Source: CAYRFQ01 sp964423615 (GTDB lineage Bacteria; Planctomycetota; Planctomycetia; Gemmatales; Gemmataceae). Taken from it: a DNA stretch of 64,000 nt. A model generated the notes under the pieces. That model was given only the letters and a program-made list of their open reading frames with translations. It ran no database searches and had not been told where the DNA came from. Below, piece by piece: positions 45,198-53,715 of this stretch. Within the stretch, counting starts at the first letter, position 1. Each line of letters opens with the position of its first letter. A program made the position numbers and the translations under genes. Where the stretch lies: NCBI GenBank assembly GCA_964423615.1, contig CAYRFQ010000025.1:1-64000 (forward strand). The letters are read 5' to 3'.

Positions 45198-45366
45198 CAA
45201 ATAGAAAGAGTCAAGAGAGCCAAGAGCCGACAACTATTCTACTTTAGTCGATGGCCAAACTCATCGTACGTCACCTAACTGCCCAGGAATTGCTGAGAAC
45301 TGCGCCGATAAAGTAGCAGACACACTCGGACCGCGAAACTCCTAGTCGTCCGGTTATTCTGTTTGT
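45198..45366. other. Intergenic, no feature
   Basis: Nothing recognised between the LRR gene and the small inverted-repeat element. Confidence 0.25.
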
Positions 45367-45438
45367 CGTAGGTGCAAATGGCTCGCGTATACTCAACTGC
45401 CGTCCAAAAAAGGCACACGCGAGTCGCGTGCACCTACG
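45367..45438. repeat. Small inverted-repeat element (MITE-like), 72 bp
   Basis: The 10-bp ends CGTAGGTGCA (45367-45376) and TGCACCTACG (45429-45438) are perfectly complementary. Inside the right half CACGCG-AGT-CGCGTG (about 45416-45430) forms a second hairpin. There is no coding capacity. It could be a mobile miniature element or an RNA hairpin. Confidence 0.45.
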
Positions 45439-45547
45439 GGCCGCGGGTGAAAAGCCACAACGTGACACTCATTGATCCGATCGCTAATGCGGCTGATTGC
45501 TCCCTACGAAATTCCGCCGGGCTACGTCCTCGCACCTTGCTTTCCCA

Positions 45548-47575
45548 TTAGGCCGTGTGCATATATGTTTGGTTCTCTGGACTCATGTCTTCCTTCGGTT
45601 TCCGGACGAACAGCATGTGGATCAATCCCGATGCTGCGTCGGCCAGGGCAAACAGGGCGATAGAAAATAAGCCGTTATCGAACGTGTAGAGGAACAGTCC
45701 CGCGACCACGATACCGATAATTTCATCCCACCAGGTGGTGTGCAGTTCCACTCCGAAGATGACCAAGTAAATGGCTGCTACGTGACGAACGGCATTGATG
45801 AGCATTCCTCCAATGACCGTGGCGACCACCGACCCAATGAATCGATAAACGGGTGAGTTAATTTGGACGGCCAGATAGTCAGGCAAAGTATACGGAGCTG
45901 TCACGGCCCCCAAAGCAGCCACGGCGAGCACACTGACCCACCAAAGCCATAGCGGATCGCTCCCACGGGCTTCTTCATACTCTTCCCAGCGTTGTTTGGC
46001 CTCCTTTTGTCTCAACAAGTAGTAGCCCAACCCACCTAATACGGTTTTTAACCCCAGAGCCACAATGTAGATCAATAACGGAAAGGCAAGGAAATCTTTG
46101 GCCTTAATCCACGGGTCATCGGTCCCAGAAGAGTAACGGTGGAGCCGGAAGGGATCTTCCATGCCTTGGAGAAAGAAGAACTCGTCGTTGGGGTAAGTAT
46201 ATGTGAGGGCAAACTCCAAGGAGTTTCTCTCTTTGCCTGTGTAATTAGACTTCAATCTGCGCAGACAATCTTCGGTGTAGTAATCGATCGTCGTCATGCG
46301 TTCCACATAACACAACATCGGCAACATGTCCGGGACCGGTGGCAATGGATCGCGATAGGATTTACGCTCTTGCAACCATTTGGCTCCCAGGGCTTCTACT
46401 TGATCAATCCCGCTGGGAGAGAAAAAACTATTCCAGTGAGCCCGAGCGGCTTTGCGTGACGATTCGCTGAGACCCACATAACGATAGATGAACCATAAGT
46501 AGGTCCAACGAGTTCGTGGCGGCAGGACGCGTTGGAAATCGATAAAGACCTTGTTTGTTTGTTCGCGTGAAGAATCAGTAGCCTTTTCCCGGCGAATATC
46601 GCTCAAATGTTTCTGGTAGTCGCGGAAGTTGTTGTCCATCCGGTCGTACAACATCTTGGCCCACTCAAGGGCTGCTCGTTGGTCTGATTCGCTCGGGAAG
46701 GTCTCGACGAACAACTCTTCTAACCGGTGCAACTCGTCCTTGGCGTCAGGGAACTCGCCGCGCAAGACCGTCCACAAGATCCACACGTGTTCGTCCATGG
46801 TCCCGTTGTGTGGTGGGTACACCGTCTTCTTCGGTACTTCTCCGTAGGGGTTTTTGAGCAACCATTCGGTCAGGAACAGAGCTTCGCCCCACTCCAAAAT
46901 CTCGATGCCGTCTTGCTCTCCTGGAAAGAGCTTGACGAGTTGTTGGTAGGCTTCGTCGATTTCATCCTTGCGGATTTTCATATGTGGGGTCGTGGAACTT
47001 TCTGTTCGCGCCTCGCCGCTGCTGTACTCCAAACTATGAAGGAATGAGCCGTCTGGTTGTTTTTGTGTGTACCAGTCATTCAATTGCGTATCGATTGCCG
47101 TGAGCGAGAGACAAAACAAAGCATCCGCGACGATCGATTGGGTCGGTGTCGCGTCGATCATCTGAGGACGCACTTTATCCCTGTATTGGAAATGAGCCAA
47201 CGGAGTGGCCGAGCGGTTTCGGTTTTGGGCCAACAGAGCCATGACTGACAAATCTTTGGCGTTGTCCTTGGAAAGGTCTATCAACGCGACCATGTGGAAC
47301 AATCCGGGGATGATGAACCCCAACGCCACGAGGCCGATCAACCGGTACGGAAGAATGGCCCATTGGACGACGATTTGCCAGGCTTTGCCTATCTTTTCCC
47401 AGGTTAGCGCATCAGGATTGTTGCTGGGCACCGAGGAACCAGACGTTTGTCCCGTCCCCGCCAGGGAGTTCTCTTCCAGGAGGGATATCCTGGGAAGTTG
47501 CTTCAAAGGGGTTCGGCATGTTTGAAAGTATGTGGCGCAGGCTGAGTTTTCTGAATGGCAATTGGGACAATGCAA
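45548..47575 (-). CDS. Zinc-ribbon membrane protein of unknown function
   Basis: This 675-residue protein starts with a zinc-ribbon-like knuckle (CPNCHSENSACATYFQTC), then a helix (YRLIGLVALGFIIPGLFHMVALI), a large extracytoplasmic or lumenal region of about 380 residues, and several C-terminal helices (FLAFPLLIYIVALGLKTVLG; SVLAVAALGAVTAPYTL; YRFIGSVVATVIGGMLI; IIGIVVAGLFLYTFDNGLFS). The start is TTG at 47575 with GAGGG just upstream; keeping it preserves the Cys knuckle. A later start would lose it. The function is unrecognised. Confidence 0.72.
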   Translation of the reverse strand: MHCPNCHSENSACATYFQTCRTPLKQLPRISLLEENSLAGTGQTSGSSVPSNNPDALTWEKIGKAWQIVVQWAILPYRLIGLVALGFIIPGLFHMVALIDLSKDNAKDLSVMALLAQNRNRSATPLAHFQYRDKVRPQMIDATPTQSIVADALFCLSLTAIDTQLNDWYTQKQPDGSFLHSLEYSSGEARTESSTTPHMKIRKDEIDEAYQQLVKLFPGEQDGIEILEWGEALFLTEWLLKNPYGEVPKKTVYPPHNGTMDEHVWILWTVLRGEFPDAKDELHRLEELFVETFPSESDQRAALEWAKMLYDRMDNNFRDYQKHLSDIRREKATDSSREQTNKVFIDFQRVLPPRTRWTYLWFIYRYVGLSESSRKAARAHWNSFFSPSGIDQVEALGAKWLQERKSYRDPLPPVPDMLPMLCYVERMTTIDYYTEDCLRRLKSNYTGKERNSLEFALTYTYPNDEFFFLQGMEDPFRLHRYSSGTDDPWIKAKDFLAFPLLIYIVALGLKTVLGGLGYYLLRQKEAKQRWEEYEEARGSDPLWLWWVSVLAVAALGAVTAPYTLPDYLAVQINSPVYRFIGSVVATVIGGMLINAVRHVAAIYLVIFGVELHTTWWDEIIGIVVAGLFLYTFDNGLFSIALFALADAASGLIHMLFVRKPKEDMSPENQTYMHTA

Positions 47576-47863
47576 GGGAACCCTCGGAATGAAAAGGAAG
47601 TTTGGTCAAGCGATCCCCACTTTAGGAACGACAGAATCGTCGTTCTGCTGGGGTGGCCAAGAAGAGCTTCGGACACGGGTGGCCAGCGTACAACTATAGA
47701 TTAATTTCTTTAGGAGCGCGGAAAATAGGAGGAGAAATGGAGAAGAGTGATTGACTCTCTTGCGGCTTGTCCGAGCCTCACAGCTGATTTACACTACTGG
47801 TGACGTGAGAATTCAGGAGTCGTGTACGTCTGTCACGGTCAAATTTCAACCGGAGAAGCAGCC

Positions 47864-49126
47864 ATGAAGGGTTTCTTACTCACAGTCGCGTTGTTCGTCT
47901 TCCCGAATTTCGAACCCCCGAACAACATGCCTGTGTTGTTCGAACACGGGACCGTCAGCGTCCGCGAAGAAGTGAAACGGTCCGACCCCGTCACCAGTTA
48001 CAAGTATTTGATGTGCGCTGGAGTTCACTGGGGACTCCAATACGATCCCCCGTTGCCGGGGAATCCGGACTTGACGCGGCTTCCAACGACATACTATTCC
48101 CGCAAGGGACCAGCCGGTCGGATGATGAAACGTTTCGATTGGTTCCCCAACGAAAAGAACAGCAACACGTTCTGGGCCGACGCACGAATGCCTGTCTCGT
48201 TGGTCGGCTTCGGTGCAAACCCGCTCTCGATGACGCCGTTGCCAACGACTCAACTGGTTGGCCTTTGGAGTGAGCCACCGGTCGCTACTTTGGGCATTGG
48301 ACCCGGGACCCTCGCTGCCTACCTCCACCCTTACCAAACGTTGGACATCTACGAACCGGATAAACTCGTCGTCAGGTTGTCACGCCCGAAGAAGGGCAAG
48401 CGGTATTTCACCTACCTCCACGACGCCCGAAAACGGGGAGCCAACGTGAGGATTTTTGTGGGCAACGAACGCAAGACACTCACCAAGCGAGGTCCCGAAC
48501 GGTTCTACCACGCCATGTTCGTCGAACTGTGTCAACGGAACTGGTACCAAGGCCTTAAGGTCGAGACTCTCACGAAGGAAGGCATGGCGAAGTTGTTCGA
48601 AAGCATGGCCGAGCGGGGAGTCGTTTGTTACCACACGTCTCACCGGTACATCGACAACCCGCCGGTCGTGGTCGATGTCGCCAAGAGCTTGGGTTACGCC
48701 ACGAGGACCGCCTTGGATAGCGCACCGGAGTACGGAGCCTACGACTACGCACATTTCCAATCCGAGTGGGTGTTCGTGGCTCGGCGTCCGGAATACTTCA
48801 GAGACATCAAGGCTCCAGAAAACTACGCCCAAAAAGTCCGCGAAACGGACAGGAGAAGAGGCTTGCCAAGGATTGCCTCTCGCGAAAGCTTTTGGCAAAA
48901 GACGCGAGTAACGGGCCGGCATGCTTGGACCGACGAGTCGGCTCACAAACTCGACGGTATCTTGTTCAGTTCACCACGAGTCATCCGGACAACGCGACGT
49001 TACATCGATTGGGCAGCCTACCTGAGCAACCAACCGATCTATACACCCTCCTGGGTTTACGACCTGGCACACGCGCGAGCGCGAGTGCTTGCGTCTCAGG
49101 GCAAGACCGTCGAAGATTTGCCGTAA
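47864..49126 (+). CDS. Spermidine synthase-like protein (class I methyltransferase fold)
   Basis: About 420 residues. The segment VGLWSEPPVATLGIGPGTLAAY followed by YQTLDIYEPD is the nucleotide-binding motif of spermidine synthase-like proteins, and RGANVRIFVGNERKTL, then FVELCQRNWYQ and VVCYHTSHRYID, match the C-terminal half of planctomycete fused MFS/spermidine synthase proteins. The membrane half usually fused at the N-terminus is missing; only a short hydrophobic start (KGFLLTVALFVFP) remains. The ATG at 47864 has GGAGA 7 bases upstream. The substrate is unknown; true polyamine synthesis is not implied. Confidence 0.75.
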   Translation: MKGFLLTVALFVFPNFEPPNNMPVLFEHGTVSVREEVKRSDPVTSYKYLMCAGVHWGLQYDPPLPGNPDLTRLPTTYYSRKGPAGRMMKRFDWFPNEKNSNTFWADARMPVSLVGFGANPLSMTPLPTTQLVGLWSEPPVATLGIGPGTLAAYLHPYQTLDIYEPDKLVVRLSRPKKGKRYFTYLHDARKRGANVRIFVGNERKTLTKRGPERFYHAMFVELCQRNWYQGLKVETLTKEGMAKLFESMAERGVVCYHTSHRYIDNPPVVVDVAKSLGYATRTALDSAPEYGAYDYAHFQSEWVFVARRPEYFRDIKAPENYAQKVRETDRRRGLPRIASRESFWQKTRVTGRHAWTDESAHKLDGILFSSPRVIRTTRRYIDWAAYLSNQPIYTPSWVYDLAHARARVLASQGKTVEDLP

Positions 49127-49408
49127 AAGTGAGCGTTCGAGTGACTCAGTGTTGCCGCAAAACGGTGCTTCTGCCCAAAGCCTCGAGCATGCTACCCACC
49201 TGCAGTCGAATTCTGATAAATTAGTAGGCATGCACGCCCATCTCAAGGGTCGGCGTGCCTGTTCCTTTACCCACCGACTTCCTCATGCAGCTTTGACAAT
49301 CCTACTTGGTCGAGGTCTCCTGACGTGAATATCGTTCGTGTTCCCTTGTTCGGTTTTCGTGGCCGGCGTACTCCGTTCGTTGTCGTTCTTCCACCGCACG
49401 GGTGTGCT
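49127..49408. other. Gap with a family A unit overlapping the next start codon
   Basis: At 49386-49414 GTTCTTC is followed by the hairpin CACC-GCACG-GGTG and TGCTATGCGG, whose ATG (49409) is the esterase start codon. This matches the units at 29.9, 35.7 and 35.95 kb. No other feature is seen. Confidence 0.4.
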
Positions 49409-50902
49409 ATGCGGCAAGACCTTTGGCGTCCGTTTCTGGCGTTGTTGGCTCTGATTTGGTTCGCGGCGGCGTCTCCAGCGTTGGAGTTTCGGCTTCGTTT
49501 CGACGAAAAAGTGTCGGCCAAACCGTTCACCGGCCGCGTTTACGTCATGCTTTCCCAGGGAAAAAGTGAGCGGTTGCCTGTTGGACCGAAATGGATTGGC
49601 ACCGAGCCGTTTTTCGCCAAGGACGTGAAAAACTGGAAGGCCGAGACGGCGGTTTCGATCACCAACGACGACCTCAGTTATCCCACCAAACTCGACAAAC
49701 TGCCCAAGAAAACCTTTTACGCTCGGGCCATCATGGATTTCGACCGTGGCGAAAGAAGCTTCGTCCATTCCCAAGGCAACGCATACAGCCGACTCATGAA
49801 AGTCAAGGTCACTGGTGACCCCAAACAGATAGTCAAGTTCACTCTCGACGAAATCTTCGAACCATCCCCGCTTCCGAAGCACGAACGGATTCGCTTTGTC
49901 GAATTGGAAAGCGCGTTGTTGTCCAAGTTCCACGGACGCCCGGTCATGATGAAGGCTGGAGTGATTCTTCCGAAATCGTACGAGAAGAATCCCAACAAAC
50001 GTTATCCAGTGGTCTACGAAATCCCTGGCTTCAGCGGTACGGCCACTTTCGCACTGCGCCGTGTGAAGTCGAACCCCACGAACGTGGCAGGGGTCGAGAT
50101 GCTCCATGTCGTCCTCGACCCGAGTTGTCGTTGGGGGCACCACGTCTTTGCGGATTCGGCCAACAATGGCCCTTGCGGGCAAGCTCTGATTCAAGAATTC
50201 ATTCCGCACCTGGAAACGACTTTCCGAGCCATCGGCGAACCACGGGCTCGATTCCTCCGAGGCCATTCTTCGGGTGGCTGGAGCAGCCTTTGGTTGCAAG
50301 TGACTTACCCGGATTTTTTTGGAGGGACGTGGTCGACGGCCCCCGATTCGGTCGATTTTCGTGATTTTCAACGTGTCAATGTGTATGCGCCGGGGACCAA
50401 CATCTTCCGCGACAACGCCGGGAAATCCCGCCCTCTGGTTCGCAAATCGGGCAAGGTGCGGCTCAACTACAAACAGTTCTCGGACATGGAATTGGTCATG
50501 GGTCACGGTGGACAACTCGGTTCGTTCGAAGGGGTCTTCAGTCCTCGAGGTCAGGACGGAAGACCGCTACCGCTCTACGATCGCACGACTGGGGCGATCG
50601 ATCTCGATGTGGCCCGTTCGTGGGAAAAGTACGACATTCGGCTCGTTCTCGAACGGAACTGGAAGGCGCTCGGCCCCAAACTTCGCGGCAAGATACATGT
50701 GTTCATGGGTCTGGAAGATAACTTCTACCTCGAAGGGGCAACCATACTGCTCAAGCGATCTCTCAAGCAACTCGGCAGTGATGCTGTGGTGGAACTGTAT
50801 CCAGGCAAGGACCACAGTACGCTCATGAGCAAGCAACTTCGCCAGAAAATTGCCCGAGAGATGGCTGCACAATTCCGAAAATCGGCATCTCGGATGAAGT
50901 GA
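49409..50902 (+). CDS. Secreted putative esterase (alpha/beta hydrolase, esterase D type)
   Basis: About 497 residues. A signal peptide (RPFLALLALIWFAAASPALE) is followed by a beta-rich N-terminal part of about 150 residues, then an esterase domain: NKRYPVVYEIPGFSGT, the nucleophile elbow FLRGHSSGGWSSLWL, IHVFMGLEDNFYLEGA near the acid, and PGKDHSTLM with the catalytic His. It is probably exported and cleaves ester bonds in glycans or lipids. ATG at 49409 gives an ideal signal peptide; a GTG at 49325 would add 28 residues that include the leader repeat. Confidence 0.83.
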   Translation: MRQDLWRPFLALLALIWFAAASPALEFRLRFDEKVSAKPFTGRVYVMLSQGKSERLPVGPKWIGTEPFFAKDVKNWKAETAVSITNDDLSYPTKLDKLPKKTFYARAIMDFDRGERSFVHSQGNAYSRLMKVKVTGDPKQIVKFTLDEIFEPSPLPKHERIRFVELESALLSKFHGRPVMMKAGVILPKSYEKNPNKRYPVVYEIPGFSGTATFALRRVKSNPTNVAGVEMLHVVLDPSCRWGHHVFADSANNGPCGQALIQEFIPHLETTFRAIGEPRARFLRGHSSGGWSSLWLQVTYPDFFGGTWSTAPDSVDFRDFQRVNVYAPGTNIFRDNAGKSRPLVRKSGKVRLNYKQFSDMELVMGHGGQLGSFEGVFSPRGQDGRPLPLYDRTTGAIDLDVARSWEKYDIRLVLERNWKALGPKLRGKIHVFMGLEDNFYLEGATILLKRSLKQLGSDAVVELYPGKDHSTLMSKQLRQKIAREMAAQFRKSASRMK

Positions 50903-50981
50903 GGTAAGGACTAACATTCGTCACAGTACGGGTTATAAGTACCAGTTGTCTCGTAGCCATCAAAATTTATCTATTTTACGG

Positions 50982-51010
50982 TTGCAGATCATGCCTCAAA
51001 AGCATAGATA
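50982..51010 (+). promoter_or_regulatory. Promoter of the YTV protein gene
   Basis: TTGCAG (50982-50987) is followed after 17 bases by TAGATA (51005-51010) in an AT-rich context, 70 bases before the YTV start codon. A strong promoter would fit an abundant wall protein. Confidence 0.45.
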
Positions 51011-51079
51011 TGATTTCATATTACCCAGATTCTCCTGTTTGTGTTTTCTGGCCATCTTGTTCTCCTTGAGGTACGAGCT

Positions 51080-52279
51080 ATGAAAAAGTTGGTTGTTTTG
51101 GCAATCGCCGCTGTTGTCGCAGTGGTCGCGACTACAGATGTTGACGCTTTTGGTGGCCGTCGTCGTGGTGGTTGCGCTAGTGGCGGTGCGGTTGCAGTTG
51201 GTTACGGTGCTGGTTACGGTGTTGGTTATGGTGCTGGATACGCTGCTCCGATGGCAGGTGGTTGTGGTTGGACGACTCAAACCGTCACGGCCTATCGCAC
51301 CCAGATGGTTCCTGTCCAAGTTCAGCGCCAAGTGACTCGAATGCAAACTCGCACAGTCGAAGAGAAGTACACCTACACGGTCAACGTTCCTGTCACGACT
51401 CCGGAAAAGCGAACGCGAACGGTTTACCGTCAAGTGACCAAGCAAGTTCCTTACACCTACACGGTCAACGTTCCTCGCCAAGAGAACGTCAAAGTTACCC
51501 GAACTTACTACCGTCAAGTGACCAAGCCTGTTGAATACACCTACCAGGTCAGTGTTCCTGTTACGACGCAAGTTGCGCGAACTGTCACGGCTTACAAGTG
51601 CGTTCCCGAAACTGTTGTTGAGCAAGTTCCCGTTACGACGATGGTTGCTACTCCAGTTGCTCGTGTTGCTCCTTGCGGTGGTTTCGGTTTTGGCGGGTGC
51701 GGTGCTCCTTGTGGCACTCCTTGTGGTGGCCACGGTGTTGGTTATGGTGTTGGTTACGGTGCTGGTGCCGGTTGTGGCGTGGCTTACACTCCTTGCACAA
51801 CTATGCAAAGTGTGACCCGCACTGTCATGCGACAAGTTCCTTACACCTACACCGTCAACGTTCCTGTCACGACTTACCAAATGGAAACTCGCAAAGCCAC
51901 TCGAATGGTTTGCGAAGTCGTTCCGGAAACGAAAGAAGAGACCGTTACTGTCACCAAGTACGCTCCGGAAGAGCGTCAAGGCATGCGAACGGTCTGCGAA
52001 GTCGTTCCGAGCCCAGAAGAGTACACTGTTAACGTTGTGAGCTATAACCAAGAGACTCGCGAAGGCGTTCGTCACCGAGTCGTCTGCGAGCCTGTCACCG
52101 AGATGGTAACGGTCACCGAGTATCAGTGCCAAACTGTTCCTTACACGACGACCGTCATGGTTCCGACCTTCTCGCCAGCTGCTCCTGCTTACGCTGCTCC
52201 TTGCGGTGGCTTCGGCGGTGGCTTCGGCGGTGGTTACATGGCCGGTGGTTATGGTCTCGGTTGTGGCGGCTGCCACTAA
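51080..52279 (+). CDS. YTV-repeat cell-wall protein
   Basis: About 399 residues of the planctomycete YTV family, the cysteine-rich proteins reported from planctomycete cell walls. A signal peptide (KKLVVLAIAAVVAVVATTDVDA) is followed by a Gly/Tyr-rich segment (VGYGAGYGVGYGAGYAAP), then repeats such as QVPYTYTVNVPVTTPEKR, PYTYTVNVPRQENVKVTR and a second set after a Gly/Cys linker (CGGFGFGGCGAPCG). The C-terminus is GGGFGGGYMAGGYGLGCGGCH. Paired Cys residues suggest disulfide cross-linking. The ATG at 51080 is preceded by GAGG, and a terminator follows. The coding DNA has near-identical repeats that could recombine. Confidence 0.92.
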   Translation: MKKLVVLAIAAVVAVVATTDVDAFGGRRRGGCASGGAVAVGYGAGYGVGYGAGYAAPMAGGCGWTTQTVTAYRTQMVPVQVQRQVTRMQTRTVEEKYTYTVNVPVTTPEKRTRTVYRQVTKQVPYTYTVNVPRQENVKVTRTYYRQVTKPVEYTYQVSVPVTTQVARTVTAYKCVPETVVEQVPVTTMVATPVARVAPCGGFGFGGCGAPCGTPCGGHGVGYGVGYGAGAGCGVAYTPCTTMQSVTRTVMRQVPYTYTVNVPVTTYQMETRKATRMVCEVVPETKEETVTVTKYAPEERQGMRTVCEVVPSPEEYTVNVVSYNQETREGVRHRVVCEPVTEMVTVTEYQCQTVPYTTTVMVPTFSPAAPAYAAPCGGFGGGFGGGYMAGGYGLGCGGCH

Positions 52280-52334
52280 TCGAGCTGCTCAGGCGTTGGG
52301 ATTGGTTGTGTAAGGTGGGCCTTGCCCACCATGC

Positions 52335-53648
52335 TTATGACGAAGCCACCTGTGTTATCATGAGGTGGCTTTTTGTGTTTTGCGAGGACCGCTCCCGTGT
52401 TCGATCCTTGCAGGGCGTCAGCCGGTGATAGAGTTGGTGGACGAGTTCTAGTTTCTCGGTCCATCGAAAGTCCTTTTCGAGCCGTTTCTGCCCTGCGATT
52501 GCGTATTGTTTCCTCAAGTCGTCTTCTAGCACGACTCTCGCAAGAGCGTTTGCCAAACCTTCGATGTCGCCGCATTTCACGAGTAAGCCATCTGTTTGGT
52601 GGCGAATGACGTCGGCGATGCCTCCTGCCCGATATCCCACGTTGGCCACTCCGTTGGCCCACGCCTCCAACAGCACCAACCCGAACGAATCGGACCGGCT
52701 CGGCAACGCGAAGACGTCGATCCCGGAATAGAAATCACGTTTCTGCGGTTCGGTCAGTCGTCCCAATCGAAGGACATACTGTTTGCGGGGAAAGGTCTGC
52801 CAGAATCGCCCGAAGTTGGGCATCTCCGGACCGGCCAGAACGACGCGGAATTGGACTCCACGCGACCAGAGTCGTTCTGCAGCCCGCAACAGATCGACTG
52901 TGCCCTTCTCCTCGCTGTTGTTAGCCAGGTGACCAACGACAGGAGTCTGGTGTGCGACACCCCAGCCCTGCCGCGTTTGGGCTCGGTCTCCGCCGGTGCA
53001 CTCTGCCGGGTCTACTCCGAGGCCTTGCAAAACGACGCTGGAAGCGGAAAAGCCACGCCGCAGCAAAGCTTCACGCTCGGTCGGAGTTTGGACCAAGATG
53101 CAATCGGCCTCGTAAAGGAGCCACAAGAGCTTCGGAGCCAGATAAGCTCGTCGGACGGGGTCATCGGGATCTTCGGGGTCGCCAGTGTGCAGAAATGGCG
53201 TCACAACGAACGGAATTCGTTGGCGACGAGCCAGCCGTCGGGCACAGGCGACCGGCCACGCGTAGGGGAAGGCCGTGGCGTGAACGACGTCAAAGTTTCG
53301 GGCCGCAGAGCCTGCGCCCGACCACATGCCGAACGAAATGGGATTGCATGGCATGGTCAAACATTGCCACAGTCTGTTTGGCAAGAGCGACAACGGACCG
53401 AGGAGATAGCGTCGTCCTCGAAATCGCCACAAGGGATACCGGACGACTTCGACACCTTTTTCTAGCGAGCTTCGAGCAGGAAGGCAAGTTCCCGACGGTG
53501 ACCAAAATGCCGTCAGGTCCAGAGCATTGGAGGTGAACACTTGCACGAAGTGGCCTTGCCCGACGAGGTGTTCGCTGAGTCGAGCGAAGTAAGCTTCGGA
53601 CCCGCCCAGCGCAGGCGGGTAACGATGGATGAAGTGAGCGATTCGCAT
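52335..53648 (-). CDS. Glycosyltransferase family 4
   Basis: This 437-residue GT4 enzyme opens with MRIAHFIHRYPPALGGSEAYF, the classical acceptor-side start with GG. The donor side has VVGHLANNSEEKGTVDLLRAAE, VLRLGRLTEPQKRDFYSGIDVFALPS and SFGLVLLEAWANGVANVGYRAGG, with the E-x7-E motif. It probably builds an envelope glycan. The last 20 residues (SSQNTKSHLMITQVASS) lie over the terminator of the convergent YTV gene, so the ancestral stop may have been lost and the protein extended. Confidence 0.9.
   Translation of the reverse strand: MRIAHFIHRYPPALGGSEAYFARLSEHLVGQGHFVQVFTSNALDLTAFWSPSGTCLPARSSLEKGVEVVRYPLWRFRGRRYLLGPLSLLPNRLWQCLTMPCNPISFGMWSGAGSAARNFDVVHATAFPYAWPVACARRLARRQRIPFVVTPFLHTGDPEDPDDPVRRAYLAPKLLWLLYEADCILVQTPTEREALLRRGFSASSVVLQGLGVDPAECTGGDRAQTRQGWGVAHQTPVVGHLANNSEEKGTVDLLRAAERLWSRGVQFRVVLAGPEMPNFGRFWQTFPRKQYVLRLGRLTEPQKRDFYSGIDVFALPSRSDSFGLVLLEAWANGVANVGYRAGGIADVIRHQTDGLLVKCGDIEGLANALARVVLEDDLRKQYAIAGQKRLEKDFRWTEKLELVHQLYHRLTPCKDRTRERSSQNTKSHLMITQVASS
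52343..52375 (+). terminator. Intrinsic terminator after the YTV gene
   Basis: AGCCACC (52344-52350) pairs with GGTGGCT (52364-52370), followed by TTTTTGTGTTTT. It ends the YTV transcript. The hairpin also encodes the last residues of the facing GT4 gene. Confidence 0.8.
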
Positions 53649-53715
53649 GGCATCCTTGCCCGTTGGTCTTGATGGCGTATTGGGTCCGGACGTTATAACT
53701 GGTTTTGGTGGGTTT

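Noticed and set aside
50996..52276. A 426-codon minus-strand frame rich in Thr, Ser, Arg and Asn
   Set aside because: It mirrors the repetitive YTV gene, whose plus-strand product has a signal peptide, a promoter and a terminator.
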